A stretch of DNA of 64,000 nt from contig NZ_JANLCJ010000001.1 in NCBI RefSeq assembly GCF_024979295.1, positions 806,001-870,000 on the forward strand. The letters run 5' to 3'. Numbering within the stretch: the stretch's first letter is position 1; each line of letters opens with the position of its first letter. Source of the stretch: Herbiconiux daphne (GTDB lineage Bacteria; Actinomycetota; Actinomycetes; Actinomycetales; Microbacteriaceae). The translations under genes were made by a program, and so were the position numbers. Under the pieces are notes generated by a model. That model was not told where the DNA came from, made no database searches, and saw nothing but the letters and a program-made list of their open reading frames with translations. Below, piece by piece: positions 54,837 to 63,189 of this stretch.

Positions 54837-56084
54837 ATGACCGATTCCCCGACCGCGGCGGCGAGCACCCCGAACGCTGTGTTCTCGACCGGCTTCTTCC
54901 GCGACCCCGACTTCGACTTCGAGGCGAGAACCGCTCTCGGCAACGCGGCGCAGGGATTCTTCGACGTGGGTCTGGTGCTCGCCACCATCGCGCGGGTGAA
55001 AGACGGCGACGCCGACAGCTGGTACGTCGCATGGCGGGCGGCGGCCGACGCCCTCCACGCCGAGGCCGAGGCGAGTGCCACCGCGGGTCACCAGCAGGCG
55101 GCCGCCCGCTTCTTCCTCGGGGCCGCGGATGCCTACTCCCGCTCCATCGGGTTCAGCGATGCCATGACCGATCAGACCCTGTTCGCGCCCGTGTTCGCGC
55201 TGCACCGGGCGGCCTTCGACGCGTTCGTCGACGCATCCGGTGCCGCTGCCCAGCGTGTGGCGGTGCCCTACGAGAACACGACGCTGCCGGGCTATCTGTT
55301 CCGCCCGGATGACTCGGGCGCGCCCCGCCCGACGCTCGTGCTCACCAACGGCAGCGACGGCTCGATCTCGTCGTTGTGGGCGGCCGGAGCGTCGACCGCC
55401 GTGGCTCGCGGATGGAACGCGTTCCTCTACGACGGGCCGGGTCAGCAGACGATGCTGTTCGACCACGGGGTGCCGTTCCGCCCCGACTGGGAGGCCGTGC
55501 TGACGCCCGTCGTCGACACCCTCGCGGCGCGCACCGATGTCGATGCGACGAGGCTGCTCGCCTACGGCATCAGCCAAGCCGGATACTGGCTGCCACGGGC
55601 CCTCGCGTTCGAGAAGCGCTTCGTCGCGGCCGTCGCCGATCCCGGTGTGATGGACGTGTCGACATCGTGGACGGCGCACCTGCCGACGGCGATGATCGAC
55701 CTGCTGACCTCGGGTGACTCCGCCGATTTCAACGGCGGCATGCAGCAGGCGTCGGCCGATCCGAAGCTCGCAGCGACGCTGGCGTTCCGTCGTCGGCCTT
55801 ACGGCATGTCGACCGACTTCGACACCTACACCGCGGTGCTCGGCTACAACCTGCGCGATGTCGTGCAACAGATCAGCACCCCGTTGCTCATCACATCGCC
55901 CGACGACGAGCAGTTCTGGCCCGGTCAGTCGCAGCAGCTCTTCGACGCCCTGCCCGGTGAGAAAGTGCTCGCCCGATTCACCCGGGAGCAGGGAGCGAAC
56001 TTCCACTGCCAGCCGCTCGGGCGGCAGCTGACCGAGGCGCGCATGTTCGGCTTCTTCGACGAGCAGCTGGGCCGCGCCGGCTAG
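54837..56084 (+). CDS. Alpha/beta hydrolase (FrsA/DUF1100-like)
   Basis: A 415-residue hydrolase with an N-terminal helical cap domain (about 1-130) and a C-terminal alpha/beta-hydrolase domain. The latter has TLVLTNGSDGSISSLWAAGA, the strand-helix NAFLYDGPGQQTMLF, the nucleophile elbow AYGISQAGYWLPRAL (Ser near residue 247) and a late Asp (SPDDEQFWPGQ). This layout matches FrsA-like esterases and 2,6-dihydropseudooxynicotine hydrolase, enzymes that also cleave C-C or ester bonds of xenobiotics. Substrate unknown. GAGGAGA is about 6 nt before the ATG. Confidence 0.8.
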   Translation: MTDSPTAAASTPNAVFSTGFFRDPDFDFEARTALGNAAQGFFDVGLVLATIARVKDGDADSWYVAWRAAADALHAEAEASATAGHQQAAARFFLGAADAYSRSIGFSDAMTDQTLFAPVFALHRAAFDAFVDASGAAAQRVAVPYENTTLPGYLFRPDDSGAPRPTLVLTNGSDGSISSLWAAGASTAVARGWNAFLYDGPGQQTMLFDHGVPFRPDWEAVLTPVVDTLAARTDVDATRLLAYGISQAGYWLPRALAFEKRFVAAVADPGVMDVSTSWTAHLPTAMIDLLTSGDSADFNGGMQQASADPKLAATLAFRRRPYGMSTDFDTYTAVLGYNLRDVVQQISTPLLITSPDDEQFWPGQSQQLFDALPGEKVLARFTREQGANFHCQPLGRQLTEARMFGFFDEQLGRAG

Positions 56085-56108
56085 CGCTGCCCGAGCCCAG
56101 CGGCGGCT

Positions 56109-56144
56109 GCATCCGTCGTGGCATCCGTCGCGGCATCCGTCACA
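56109..56144. repeat. 12-bp tandem repeat, three units
   Basis: GCATCCGTCGTG, GCATCCGTCGCG and GCATCCGTCACA follow each other directly upstream of the amine oxidase-like gene. Each contains the hexamer GCATCC that is frequent across the window. Confidence 0.6.
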
Positions 56145-56213
56145 AAGGGTCTTCGTCTTACCTTGTGTTTCGACCGACTCGCGCCACCCGTGCGGGGCAC
56201 ATATTTTCAGAGC

Positions 56214-57371
56214 ATGCCAACGCACCTCGACACCATCGTCGTGGGCGGTGGGGCGATGGGATCCGCCGCCGCCTGGCAGCTCGCCCGCCGGGGTGCCGAG
56301 GTGACGCTGTTCGAGCGATTCGCGCCCGGGCACGTTCTCGGAGCGTCGCACGGGGCCTCGCGCAACTTCAACCTCGCCTACAGCGACCCCGTCTACCTGC
56401 GCATGCTGACCGACGCGCACCGCGAATGGCGGGAGCTCGAGCGTGAGACCGGCGAGCGGCTGCTCGAGCAGACCGGCATGGTGAACCACGGTCAGAACCC
56501 CGAGTTCGACGAGATCGCCCGGGTGCTGCCGAACTTCGGTTTCGACGCCGAGTTCGTGCCACCCGCGCTCGCCGACGAGCGCTGGCCCGGCATCCGGTTC
56601 GATCAGACCGTGCTGCACCTCCCGCAGGCGGGCCGCATCGATGCCGACGCGAGCGTGGCGGCGCTGCAGGCGGCCGCGGTGGCCCACGGGGCGCAGGTCG
56701 AGCACCACGCGCGGGTCACCCGCATCCGCATTCTCGGCGACGAGCGGGCTCAGGTCGAGGTGGTGCGAACGGATGCCGCGGGCGAGCCCCTCGGCGAGCC
56801 GGAGGTTTTCGAGTGCCGCCGCCTCGTCGTCACCCTCGGGGCCTGGACGGCGAAGCTCGTGGGCGGCGCCGTCGTGCTGCCGCGGCTCACCGTCACGCAG
56901 GAGCAGCCCGCCCACTTCCGGCCCCGTGACCCGGCCGCGGCGTGGCCCGGGTTCAACCACTACCCGACGGCCGGCGACCGGCGCTACGGCTACTGGCGCT
57001 CGCCGGTCTACGGCGTGCAGACGCCGGGCGAGGGCATCAAGGCCGGCTGGCACGGGGTGGGGCCGGTCGCCGATCCGGATGCGCGCACCTTCCGGTCGGA
57101 GCCCCGGCAGCTCGCCGCCCTGCGCCGCTACGCGGGGGAGTGGCTGCCGGGGGTCGACCCCGACGCGTTCGCCGAGATCAGTTGCACCTACACGTCGACC
57201 CGCGACTCCCACTTCGTGATCGACCGCATCGGGCCGGTGGCGGTCGGAGCCGGCTTCTCGGGCCACGGTTTCAAGTTCACCCCGGTGGTGGGGCGGCTGC
57301 TGGCCGACCTGGTCGACGGCATCCGGGCTCCGGCGATGTTCTCGCTGCGAGCGGCTCGAAACAAACGGTAA
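56214..57371 (+). CDS. Sarcosine oxidase-like FAD-dependent amine oxidase (MSOX/SolA type)
   Basis: A 385-residue flavoprotein of the monomeric sarcosine oxidase/N-methyltryptophan oxidase family, which oxidises secondary amines to imines with release of H2O2. TIVVGGGAMGSAAAWQLARR is the FAD-binding start, GASHGASRNFNLAYSD the conserved loop, and SCTYTSTRDSHFVIDR (Cys324) the likely site of covalent flavin attachment. Upstream starts in the same frame are rejected because TATTTT (56202-56207) lies 6 nt before the ATG at 56214. Its TAA stop lies inside the palindrome that precedes the next gene. Confidence 0.85.
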   Translation: MPTHLDTIVVGGGAMGSAAAWQLARRGAEVTLFERFAPGHVLGASHGASRNFNLAYSDPVYLRMLTDAHREWRELERETGERLLEQTGMVNHGQNPEFDEIARVLPNFGFDAEFVPPALADERWPGIRFDQTVLHLPQAGRIDADASVAALQAAAVAHGAQVEHHARVTRIRILGDERAQVEVVRTDAAGEPLGEPEVFECRRLVVTLGAWTAKLVGGAVVLPRLTVTQEQPAHFRPRDPAAAWPGFNHYPTAGDRRYGYWRSPVYGVQTPGEGIKAGWHGVGPVADPDARTFRSEPRQLAALRRYAGEWLPGVDPDAFAEISCTYTSTRDSHFVIDRIGPVAVGAGFSGHGFKFTPVVGRLLADLVDGIRAPAMFSLRAARNKR

Positions 57372-57388
57372 ACAAACACCGTTTGTTT
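57359..57388. promoter_or_regulatory. Perfect 11-bp inverted repeat, probable TetR-type operator
   Basis: AAACAAACGGT (57359-57369) and ACCGTTTGTTT (57378-57388) are exact reverse complements around an 8-nt centre. The site spans the stop codon of the amine oxidase gene and lies just upstream of the -10-like CACAAT (57400-57405) of the LLM gene. Sequence style suits a TetR-family regulator; none is encoded nearby. Confidence 0.6.
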
Positions 57389-57412
57389 GGCCCGCTCGTC
57401 ACAATCGTGGCT

Positions 57413-58780
57413 ATGACGACACGACACCTCAGAATCGGCGCGGCCTACCACGGCGTGGGCGGACCGGGCCAGCACTCGCTCTGGAAGAACCCCGAGCTCG
57501 CCCCCGACGCCGGCGTGCGCATCGAGAAGTACATCGAATGGGCTCGCATCGCCGAAGAGGGCAAGCTCGACTTCTTCTTCATCGCCGACTCGACCTTCAT
57601 CACCCCCGACTCGCCGCCGCACTATCTCAACCGGCTCGAGCCGCTCACCATCCTCGCCGCGGTCTCGACGGCCACCTCGCGCATCGGCCTCGTGGGCACG
57701 CTGTCGACCTCGTACAACTCGCCGTTCAACACGGCCCGGCGGTTCGCCTCGCTCGATCTCATCTCAGGCGGTCGCGCGGGCTGGAACATCGTCACCTCCA
57801 CCGACGAGGGCACGGCAGGCCAGTACGGCCGCGAGCAGCACTACGACTACACCGAGCGCTACGGCCGGGCCCTCGAGCACGTGCGCGTGGTGCAGGAGCT
57901 CTGGGATTCCTACGAAGACGACGCCTTCCCCTACGACGTCGAGGGCGACCGGTTCGTCGACGCGTCGAAGCTGCACCCGGTGAGCCACCACGGGCAGTAC
58001 TACGACGTCGAGGGGCCGCTCAACGCCATCCGGTCGCCTCAGGGGCAGCCGGTCATCTTCCAGGCCGGCAACTCCGACGAGGGGCGCGATCTCGGTGCCG
58101 AGGTGGCCGAGGCGGTCTTCACCTTCGCGCCGTCGCTCGAGGCCGGTCAGGCGTTCTACACCGACATCAAGGCCCGGGCACTCGCGCGCGGCCGCGGCGG
58201 CGACGAGATCCTGGTGCTGCCCGGGGTGTCGCCGATCGTCGCCGACACGGTCGAGGAGGCCCGCGCGATCGAGCGCGCCATCCACGACGCCAAGCCGTTC
58301 GACAAGCAGCTCGGCATCTTCAGCCGTGCCTTCGGGTGGCACGACTTCACGCAGTACGATCTCGACGCCCCGTTCCCCGAGCTCGGCGACATCGGCGAGC
58401 TCAGCGCGCGCACCCAGTCGCGGGTGATCAAGGCCTACGCCCGCGAGCACGGGCTCACGCTGCGCGAGACCGTGCTGCATTTCACCGGGTTCACGCCGTC
58501 GCCCTTCGCGGGCACGGCCGAGACCGTGGCCGACGAGCTCGAGCGGTGGTTCACCGAGGGGGCGCTCGACGGCATCATCCTGCTGCAGAACCTGCCGAGC
58601 GATTTTCGGCGGTTCACCGGCGAGGTGCTGCCGATCCTGCGGGCGCGGGGCCTGTTCCGCGGCGAGTACGAGGGCGACACGCTGCGGTCGCACCTGGGTC
58701 TCGCGGTGCCCGAGAACCGGCACGCGGTGGCGGACGGCGGTTCGCGGGTGGGCGCCGAGCCGGCGCGCGCGTCGGCGTAG
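57413..58780 (+). CDS. LLM-class flavin monooxygenase (NtaA/SnaA/DszA family)
   Basis: A 455-residue flavin-dependent monooxygenase of the nitrilotriacetate/pristinamycin/DszA subgroup, which uses FMNH2 from a separate reductase to cleave C-N or C-S bonds. FFFIADSTFITPDSPPHYLN, ARRFASLDLISGGRAGWNIV (family signature), QYGREQHYDYTERYGRALE and VIFQAGNSDEGRDLGAEVAE are diagnostic. The ATG at 57413 fits a degenerate leaderless promoter (CACAAT, 7-nt gap). Together with the amine oxidase and FrsA-like hydrolase it may form a catabolic set for a nitrogen- or sulfur-containing compound, regulated by the upstream palindrome; that grouping is inferred. Confidence 0.87.
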   Translation: MTTRHLRIGAAYHGVGGPGQHSLWKNPELAPDAGVRIEKYIEWARIAEEGKLDFFFIADSTFITPDSPPHYLNRLEPLTILAAVSTATSRIGLVGTLSTSYNSPFNTARRFASLDLISGGRAGWNIVTSTDEGTAGQYGREQHYDYTERYGRALEHVRVVQELWDSYEDDAFPYDVEGDRFVDASKLHPVSHHGQYYDVEGPLNAIRSPQGQPVIFQAGNSDEGRDLGAEVAEAVFTFAPSLEAGQAFYTDIKARALARGRGGDEILVLPGVSPIVADTVEEARAIERAIHDAKPFDKQLGIFSRAFGWHDFTQYDLDAPFPELGDIGELSARTQSRVIKAYAREHGLTLRETVLHFTGFTPSPFAGTAETVADELERWFTEGALDGIILLQNLPSDFRRFTGEVLPILRARGLFRGEYEGDTLRSHLGLAVPENRHAVADGGSRVGAEPARASA

Positions 58781-58838
58781 GCGGGGCTCGGAGCGTGGGG
58801 CTCGCGGGGCGGGCTCGGGGCTCCGGGCCGGCGACGGT

Positions 58839-58920
58839 ATCGGTTAGCGGATGACGAAATTCCGAAGAGCGGCGGCATATACGGGGTCGGTCGTCGTTAT
58901 TTCCGCATCCGCTGACCGAT
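58839..58920. repeat. Palindromic element, TCAGCGG family, copy 1
   Basis: ATCGGTTAGCGGAT (58839-58852) and ATCCGCTGACCGAT (58907-58920) pair at 13 of 14 positions, with AAAT/ATTT repeated just inside. A degenerate half copy, GGCGGGAAATCGCGC, follows at about 58933. A relative lies at 60745-60811. Confidence 0.7.
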
Positions 58921-59002
58921 CAGCCTCGGCGCTGGCGGGAAATCGCGCTTCTGTGACCGTCGGGCCCGCACGCGCCGACGGCGCGGGTGCGAGGATCGAG
59001 TC

Positions 59003-59785
59003 GTGACCTCGAACCCGCCCGCTCCGTTCGCCGTTCGCCTCCCGACCCTGCGGTGGGGCGCCCCCGATGCCCGCCCGGCCGCCCTGCTGCTCCACGGCCT
59101 GGGGTCGTCGGCCGGCACCTGGTGGCGGGTGGCGAGCGCTCTCGCCGAGGCGGGGTGGTCGGTCACCGCTCCCGACCTGCGCGGGCACGGTGCATCGCCG
59201 CGCACCACGCGCTACGCCCTCGCCGACCACGCCGCCGACGTGGCCGCTCTCATACCATCCCACGACGGGCCGTGGGATCTCGTGATCGGGCACTCCCTCG
59301 GCGGTGCCGTGGCCACGGTCACGGCCGAGGCACACGCCCGGTGGGCCCGTGCCCTGCTGCTCGTCGACCCCGTGTTCTCGGTGCTGCCCTCCGACGTCGA
59401 GGCGCTGGTCGCCGACCTGCTCGGCGACCTCGACCAGACCGATCCGGCCGCGCTGCTGCAGAAGAACCCGCGCTGGCAGCTCGAAGACGCGGTGCAGAAG
59501 GCGAACGCCGTTCGCCTGGTGAGCGCGTTCGTGATCGAGCACACCGTGCGCGACAACTCCGAGTGGCAGCTGGAGCCGGTCGCGGCGCGCATCCCGGCGT
59601 CGGTCGCCGTGCGGGTGCTGGCCGCCGACCCCGCGCTGGGCGCATCGTTCTCGGCCGCCGAGGGTGATCGGCTGACCGTCGCGGCCGGCGATTTCGGCTA
59701 CACCGTGGTGGCCGGCGCCGGCCATTCCGTCCAGCGCGACGACCCTGAGAGGGTGGTCGCAGAAGCCCTCCGCCTCGTGGGATAG
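59003..59785 (+). CDS. Alpha/beta hydrolase
   Basis: A 260-residue alpha/beta hydrolase: oxyanion region ALLLHGLGSSAGTWWRVASA, DLRGHGASPR, nucleophile elbow VIGHSLGGAVATVTA (Ser near residue 99), Asp region LLVDPVF and catalytic His in VVAGAGHSVQRDDPERV. Substrate unknown. It starts at a GTG with GAGGAT 6 nt upstream. Its TAG stop (59783-59785) also forms the first half of the ispE -10 box. It occupies the position directly before ispE. Confidence 0.82.
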   Translation: MTSNPPAPFAVRLPTLRWGAPDARPAALLLHGLGSSAGTWWRVASALAEAGWSVTAPDLRGHGASPRTTRYALADHAADVAALIPSHDGPWDLVIGHSLGGAVATVTAEAHARWARALLLVDPVFSVLPSDVEALVADLLGDLDQTDPAALLQKNPRWQLEDAVQKANAVRLVSAFVIEHTVRDNSEWQLEPVAARIPASVAVRVLAADPALGASFSAAEGDRLTVAAGDFGYTVVAGAGHSVQRDDPERVVAEALRLVG

Positions 59786-59788
59786 GTT
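59783..59788 (+). promoter_or_regulatory. -10 box TAGGTT overlapping the hydrolase stop codon
   Basis: TAG ends the hydrolase and begins TAGGTT, 6 nt before the ispE ATG. The 6-nt spacer is GGAGGC, so the same site could also act as ribosome binding site in a longer transcript. Confidence 0.5.
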
Positions 59789-59794
59789 GGAGGC

Positions 59795-60730
59795 ATGACC
59801 AATCGGGGCCTCACGAAGACCGTGCACGTGAGGGCTCCGGGCAAGATCAACGTGTTCCTCAAGGTCGGCGCCGTGATGGACGACGGTTACCACGACGTCG
59901 CGACGGCCTACCAGGCGGTCTCGCTCTACGAAGACGTCTACGCGTCGCCGGCCAGCGATTTCTCGGTCGAGTTCGGCGGCCACATCGACACCTCGTCGCT
60001 CGAGACCGACGGCTCGAACCTCGCCATCCGCGCGGCCCGGTTGCTGGCGCGCAAGACCGGTTACCGCGAGGGCGTGCGGTTGACGATCGACAAGAACGTG
60101 CCGATCGCGGGTGGCATGGGCGGCGGCTCGGCCGACGCGGCGGCCACCCTCCTGGCCTGCGACACGCTCTGGGGAACGGATGTCGGCCGCGAAGAGCTGC
60201 TCACCCTCGCCTCCGAACTCGGCGCCGACGTGCCCTTCGCGTTCACCGGCGGAACCGCGATCGGAACGGGCCGCGGCGACCAGCTGAGCCCGGCCCTCGC
60301 GAAGGGTCAGTTCCACTGGATCCTGGTGCTGCCCGACCACGGCGTGTCGACTCCCGAGGTCTACCGCGAGCTCGACCGGCACCGCGAGCGGCACTCGCAA
60401 GACATCTTCCCCGCCCGCGGCCAGCCGACGGTTGACGCCGACGTGTTGCAGGCGCTGCGTGCGGGCGACCCGCACATGCTCGCCGAGTCGCTGCACAACG
60501 ACCTGCAGGCGCCGGCGCTGCACCTGAGCCCGGGGCTCGCCGCCGTGCTCGAAGTGGGCGAGGAGAACGGCGCCCTCGCCGGCCTCGTCTCCGGCTCCGG
60601 GCCGACCGTCGCGTTCCTGGCCGCCGACATCGACGGGGCGCTCGAGCTGCAGATCGCGCTGAGCGCCGCCCGCTACCACGTGGTGCGGGTCACCGGCCCG
60701 GTCGCGGGCGCGCGCGTCGTCGGCGACTGA
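59795..60730 (+). CDS. ispE: 4-diphosphocytidyl-2-C-methyl-D-erythritol kinase
   Basis: IspE (311 residues) phosphorylates CDP-methylerythritol in the MEP pathway of isoprenoid synthesis. It is a GHMP kinase: [14 protein letters not shown] at the N-terminus, the ATP loop [20 protein letters not shown] (near residues 104-123), and [16 protein letters not shown] near the C-terminus. In many actinobacteria ispE follows ksgA directly; here four intact genes and two palindromic regions separate them. The start is fixed by the leaderless box at 59783-59788. Confidence 0.95.
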   Translation: MTNRGLTKTVHVRAPGKINVFLKVGAVMDDGYHDVATAYQAVSLYEDVYASPASDFSVEFGGHIDTSSLETDGSNLAIRAARLLARKTGYREGVRLTIDKNVPIAGGMGGGSADAAATLLACDTLWGTDVGREELLTLASELGADVPFAFTGGTAIGTGRGDQLSPALAKGQFHWILVLPDHGVSTPEVYRELDRHRERHSQDIFPARGQPTVDADVLQALRAGDPHMLAESLHNDLQAPALHLSPGLAAVLEVGEENGALAGLVSGSGPTVAFLAADIDGALELQIALSAARYHVVRVTGPVAGARVVGD

Positions 60731-60744
60731 GCCGTCGCGCGCTC

Positions 60745-60811
60745 CGAATCAGCGGGAAATCGTCGGTTCGTCCATCAGGGGTGCACGAACCCGCGAATCT
60801 CCGCTGATTCG
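60745..60811. repeat. Palindromic element, TCAGCGG family, copy 2
   Basis: Outer arms CGAATCAGCGG (60745-60755) and CCGCTGATTCG (60801-60811) and inner arms GGTTCGT (60765-60771) and ACGAACC (60785-60791) are all perfect. It lies between the convergent ispE and apt stop codons and may end transcription from both sides. Confidence 0.8.
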
Positions 60812-60815
60812 CGCC

Positions 60816-61352
60816 TCAGAGCGTGAGCAGCGCCTCGATCGGTGCGTCGGTGAGGGCCTCGAGCGCGGCGCGGCCGCCGAGGTCGACCAGCTCGATGACG
60901 ACCGCGATCCCGACCACCCGCCACCCGGCTCGCTCCATCAACCGCAAGGTCGCGGCCAGGGTGCCGCCGGTGGCGAGCACGTCGTCGACGATCACCACCC
61001 GGGAGCCCGCCGGCAGCGTATCGGGGTGCACCTGCAGCGCGGCGGTGCCGTACTCCAGGTCGTAGCTCTCGGTGAGCACGTCGCCCGGCAGCTTGCCGGC
61101 CTTCCGCACCGCGAGCATCCCGAGCCCCGCGTTCACGGCGGCGGCGGTGCCGAGCACGAAGCCCCGCGCCTCGACGCCCACCACGGCGTCCATCTCGCCG
61201 AACCCGTCGAGCAGGGCGCCCGCGACCGCGCGCAGCGACGGGCCGTCGGCGAACAGGCCCGACAGGTCGCGGAACAGGATGCCGGGCTGCGGAAAGTCGG
61301 GCGTCTCGGTCATTCCGCCGCGGATGATGGCGGCGATGTCGGTTTCTGGCAC
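60816..61352 (-). CDS. apt: Adenine phosphoribosyltransferase
   Basis: Apt (178 residues) salvages adenine to AMP with PRPP. FPQPGILFRDLSGLFADG, VGVEARGFVLGTAAAVNAG, VRKAGKLPGDVLTESYDLEY and the PRPP loop VVIVDDVLATGGTLAATLRL are the expected blocks. The GTG start is supported by TAGCAT (61359-61364, minus) 6 nt upstream. It is divergent from the YciI-ECF42 pair. Confidence 0.93.
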   Translation of the reverse strand: MPETDIAAIIRGGMTETPDFPQPGILFRDLSGLFADGPSLRAVAGALLDGFGEMDAVVGVEARGFVLGTAAAVNAGLGMLAVRKAGKLPGDVLTESYDLEYGTAALQVHPDTLPAGSRVVIVDDVLATGGTLAATLRLMERAGWRVVGIAVVIELVDLGGRAALEALTDAPIEALLTL

Positions 61353-61398
61353 CTTGCCATGCTATTCGCGCACGCCGGCGAAACTTTTTTCCGGGCGA

Positions 61399-61425
61399 TG
61401 TCGATCCGTGCGCCCGCCGTTCGAC
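61399..61425 (+). promoter_or_regulatory. Predicted ECF42-dependent promoter
   Basis: TGTCGA (61399-61404) and CGAC (61422-61425) are separated by 17 nt and lie 50 nt before the YciI ATG. I recall this -35/-10 pair as the conserved target motif of ECF42 sigma factors, so the operon is probably autoregulated. Confidence 0.6.
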
Positions 61426-61474
61426 GTCATAGTTAGAGGACGCAATCGGCGGCCCCACCCACAAGGAGACAATC

Positions 61475-61900
61475 ATGAAGTTCATGCTGATCATGCGATC
61501 GACCGAGGCGGCCAAGAAGGCCTACGAGAAGGCCGATTTCGAGCAGATCATCAACCAGATGGGCGCCTACAACGAGTCGATGATGAAGGCGGGCGTGCTG
61601 CTGGCCGGCGACGGACTGGCCGACGACATGTCGCAGAACTTCGTCGTCGACTTCTCGGCCGAGACCCCCATCGTCACCGACGGCCCCTACGGCGAGACCC
61701 ACGAGCTGTTCAGCGGATTCTGGATCATCGAGGTGTCGTCGAAGGAGGAGGCCGCCGAGTGGGCCAGCCGCGCGCCGCTCGGCGAGGGCTCGAAGCTCGA
61801 GGTGCGCCGGGTCACCGACATGAGCGACTTCCAGGACTTCGCCGACAACGAGTTCCTCAAGAAGGAAGAGGGCTGGCGCGAGGAGCAGAGCTCGAAATGA
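61475..61900 (+). CDS. YciI/DGPF-domain protein
   Basis: A 141-residue protein of the YciI-like (DGPF) family: MKFMLIMRSTEAAKKAYEKA at the start, a GVLLAGDGL segment and VTDGPYGETHELFSGFWIIE, the motif that names the family. DGPF proteins are small dimeric alpha/beta-barrel proteins of unknown activity, commonly encoded next to ECF42 sigma factors. AAGGAG lies 8 nt before the ATG. The TGA overlaps the sigma factor ATG (ATGA at 61897-61900). Confidence 0.9.
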   Translation: MKFMLIMRSTEAAKKAYEKADFEQIINQMGAYNESMMKAGVLLAGDGLADDMSQNFVVDFSAETPIVTDGPYGETHELFSGFWIIEVSSKEEAAEWASRAPLGEGSKLEVRRVTDMSDFQDFADNEFLKKEEGWREEQSSK

Positions 61901-63180
61901 CCGACGTGCGGCGCACGGTCGACGCCGTCTGGCGCATCGAGAGCGCGCGCGTCGTCGCGACGCTCGCGACGATGACGGGCGACGTCGGCCTCGCCGAAGA
62001 CCTGGCGCAGGAGGCGGTGGTCGACGCGCTGGCCCAGTGGCCGGAGTCGGGCGTGCCGCAGAACCCCGGCGCCTGGCTCACCGCCGTGGCGAAGCGCAAG
62101 GCGATCGACGGCTGGCGCCGGCGCGAGCGCCTCGACGACCGCTACCGCGCGCTGGCGCACGACCTCGAAGCCCGGTGGGGCGGGGCAACGGGAGAGCCCG
62201 CGGCGGTCGACTCCTGGCAGCCGATCGACGACGACGTGCTGCGGCTGGTCTTCACGGCCTGCCACCCCGTGCTCTCGCGCGAGGCCCAGGTCGCCCTCAC
62301 CCTGAAGGTGATCGGCGGGCTCACCACCGAGGAGCTCGCGCGGCTCTTCCTCGTTCCCGTGGCGACCGTGCAGCAGCGCATCGTGCGCGCGAAGAAGACC
62401 CTGGCGGCGGCGAAGGTGCCCTTCGAGGTGCCCGACCCCAGTGAATGGCGAGCGCGGCTCGGGCCGGTGCTCGGGGTGGTCTACCTGATCTTCACCGAGG
62501 GGTATGCCGCGACATCCGGTGACCGCTGGATGCGCACCGAGCTCGCGAACGAAGCCCTGCGCATCGGCCGCGTGCTCGAAGGACTGCTGCCGCGCGAGCC
62601 CGAGGTGCACGCCCTGGTCGCGTTGATGGAGCTGCAGGCCTCGCGCTTCGCCGCCCGGGTGCGGGCCGACGGCACACCGGTGCTGCTGGCCGACCAGGAC
62701 CGATCGCGTTGGGATCGCGCCCAGATCGTGCGCGGCCGGGCAGCCCTCGCGCGGGCCGACTCGAGCGCGCGGGCGCTCGGCCGCGGGCGGGGCAACTACG
62801 CGCTGCAGGCCGCCATCGCCGAGTGCCATGCCGTGGCTCCGAGCGTCGACGACACCGACTGGGCGCAGATCGTGCTGCTCTACGAGGCACTCGGGCGCAT
62901 CGCACCCAACCCGCTGGTGGAGCTGAACCGGGCGGTGGCGGTGTCGATGGCCACCGGGCCGGCATCCGCTCTGCTCGTGGTCGACGGGCTCGTCGCGCAG
63001 GGCGCGCTCGCCGGGTCGCACCTGCTGCCGAGCGTGCGCGGTGAGCTGCTCTCGCGCCTCGGCCGGTTCACCGAGGCGCGGCGGGAGCTCGAGGCGGCCG
63101 CCGCGCTGACCGCCAACGAGCGCGAGCGCGACGTGCTGCGGGCGAAAGCGGCCGGTCTCGACGTCGGCACCCCTCGCTAG
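61897..63180 (+). CDS. ECF42-type RNA polymerase sigma factor
   Basis: A 427-residue ECF sigma factor with a long C-terminal extension. Region 2 covers about residues 8-75 (LATMTGDVGLAEDLAQEAVV), region 4 about 110-165 (LTLKVIGGLTTEELARLFLV, VATVQQRIVRAKKTLA), and the remaining 250 residues form a helical, TPR-like domain (DUF6596) required for activity in studied members. There is no anti-sigma gene nearby, as is usual for ECF42. It is translationally coupled to the DGPF gene and probably drives the promoter at 61399-61425. Its TAG stop starts the -10 box of the next gene. Confidence 0.9.
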   Translation: MTDVRRTVDAVWRIESARVVATLATMTGDVGLAEDLAQEAVVDALAQWPESGVPQNPGAWLTAVAKRKAIDGWRRRERLDDRYRALAHDLEARWGGATGEPAAVDSWQPIDDDVLRLVFTACHPVLSREAQVALTLKVIGGLTTEELARLFLVPVATVQQRIVRAKKTLAAAKVPFEVPDPSEWRARLGPVLGVVYLIFTEGYAATSGDRWMRTELANEALRIGRVLEGLLPREPEVHALVALMELQASRFAARVRADGTPVLLADQDRSRWDRAQIVRGRAALARADSSARALGRGRGNYALQAAIAECHAVAPSVDDTDWAQIVLLYEALGRIAPNPLVELNRAVAVSMATGPASALLVVDGLVAQGALAGSHLLPSVRGELLSRLGRFTEARRELEAAAALTANERERDVLRAKAAGLDVGTPR

Positions 63181-63183
63181 AGT
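63178..63183 (+). promoter_or_regulatory. -10 box TAGAGT overlapping the sigma factor stop codon
   Basis: TAG (63178-63180) ends the sigma factor and is the first half of TAGAGT, 6 nt before the ATG at 63190. Confidence 0.55.
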
Positions 63184-63189
63184 GTGGCC

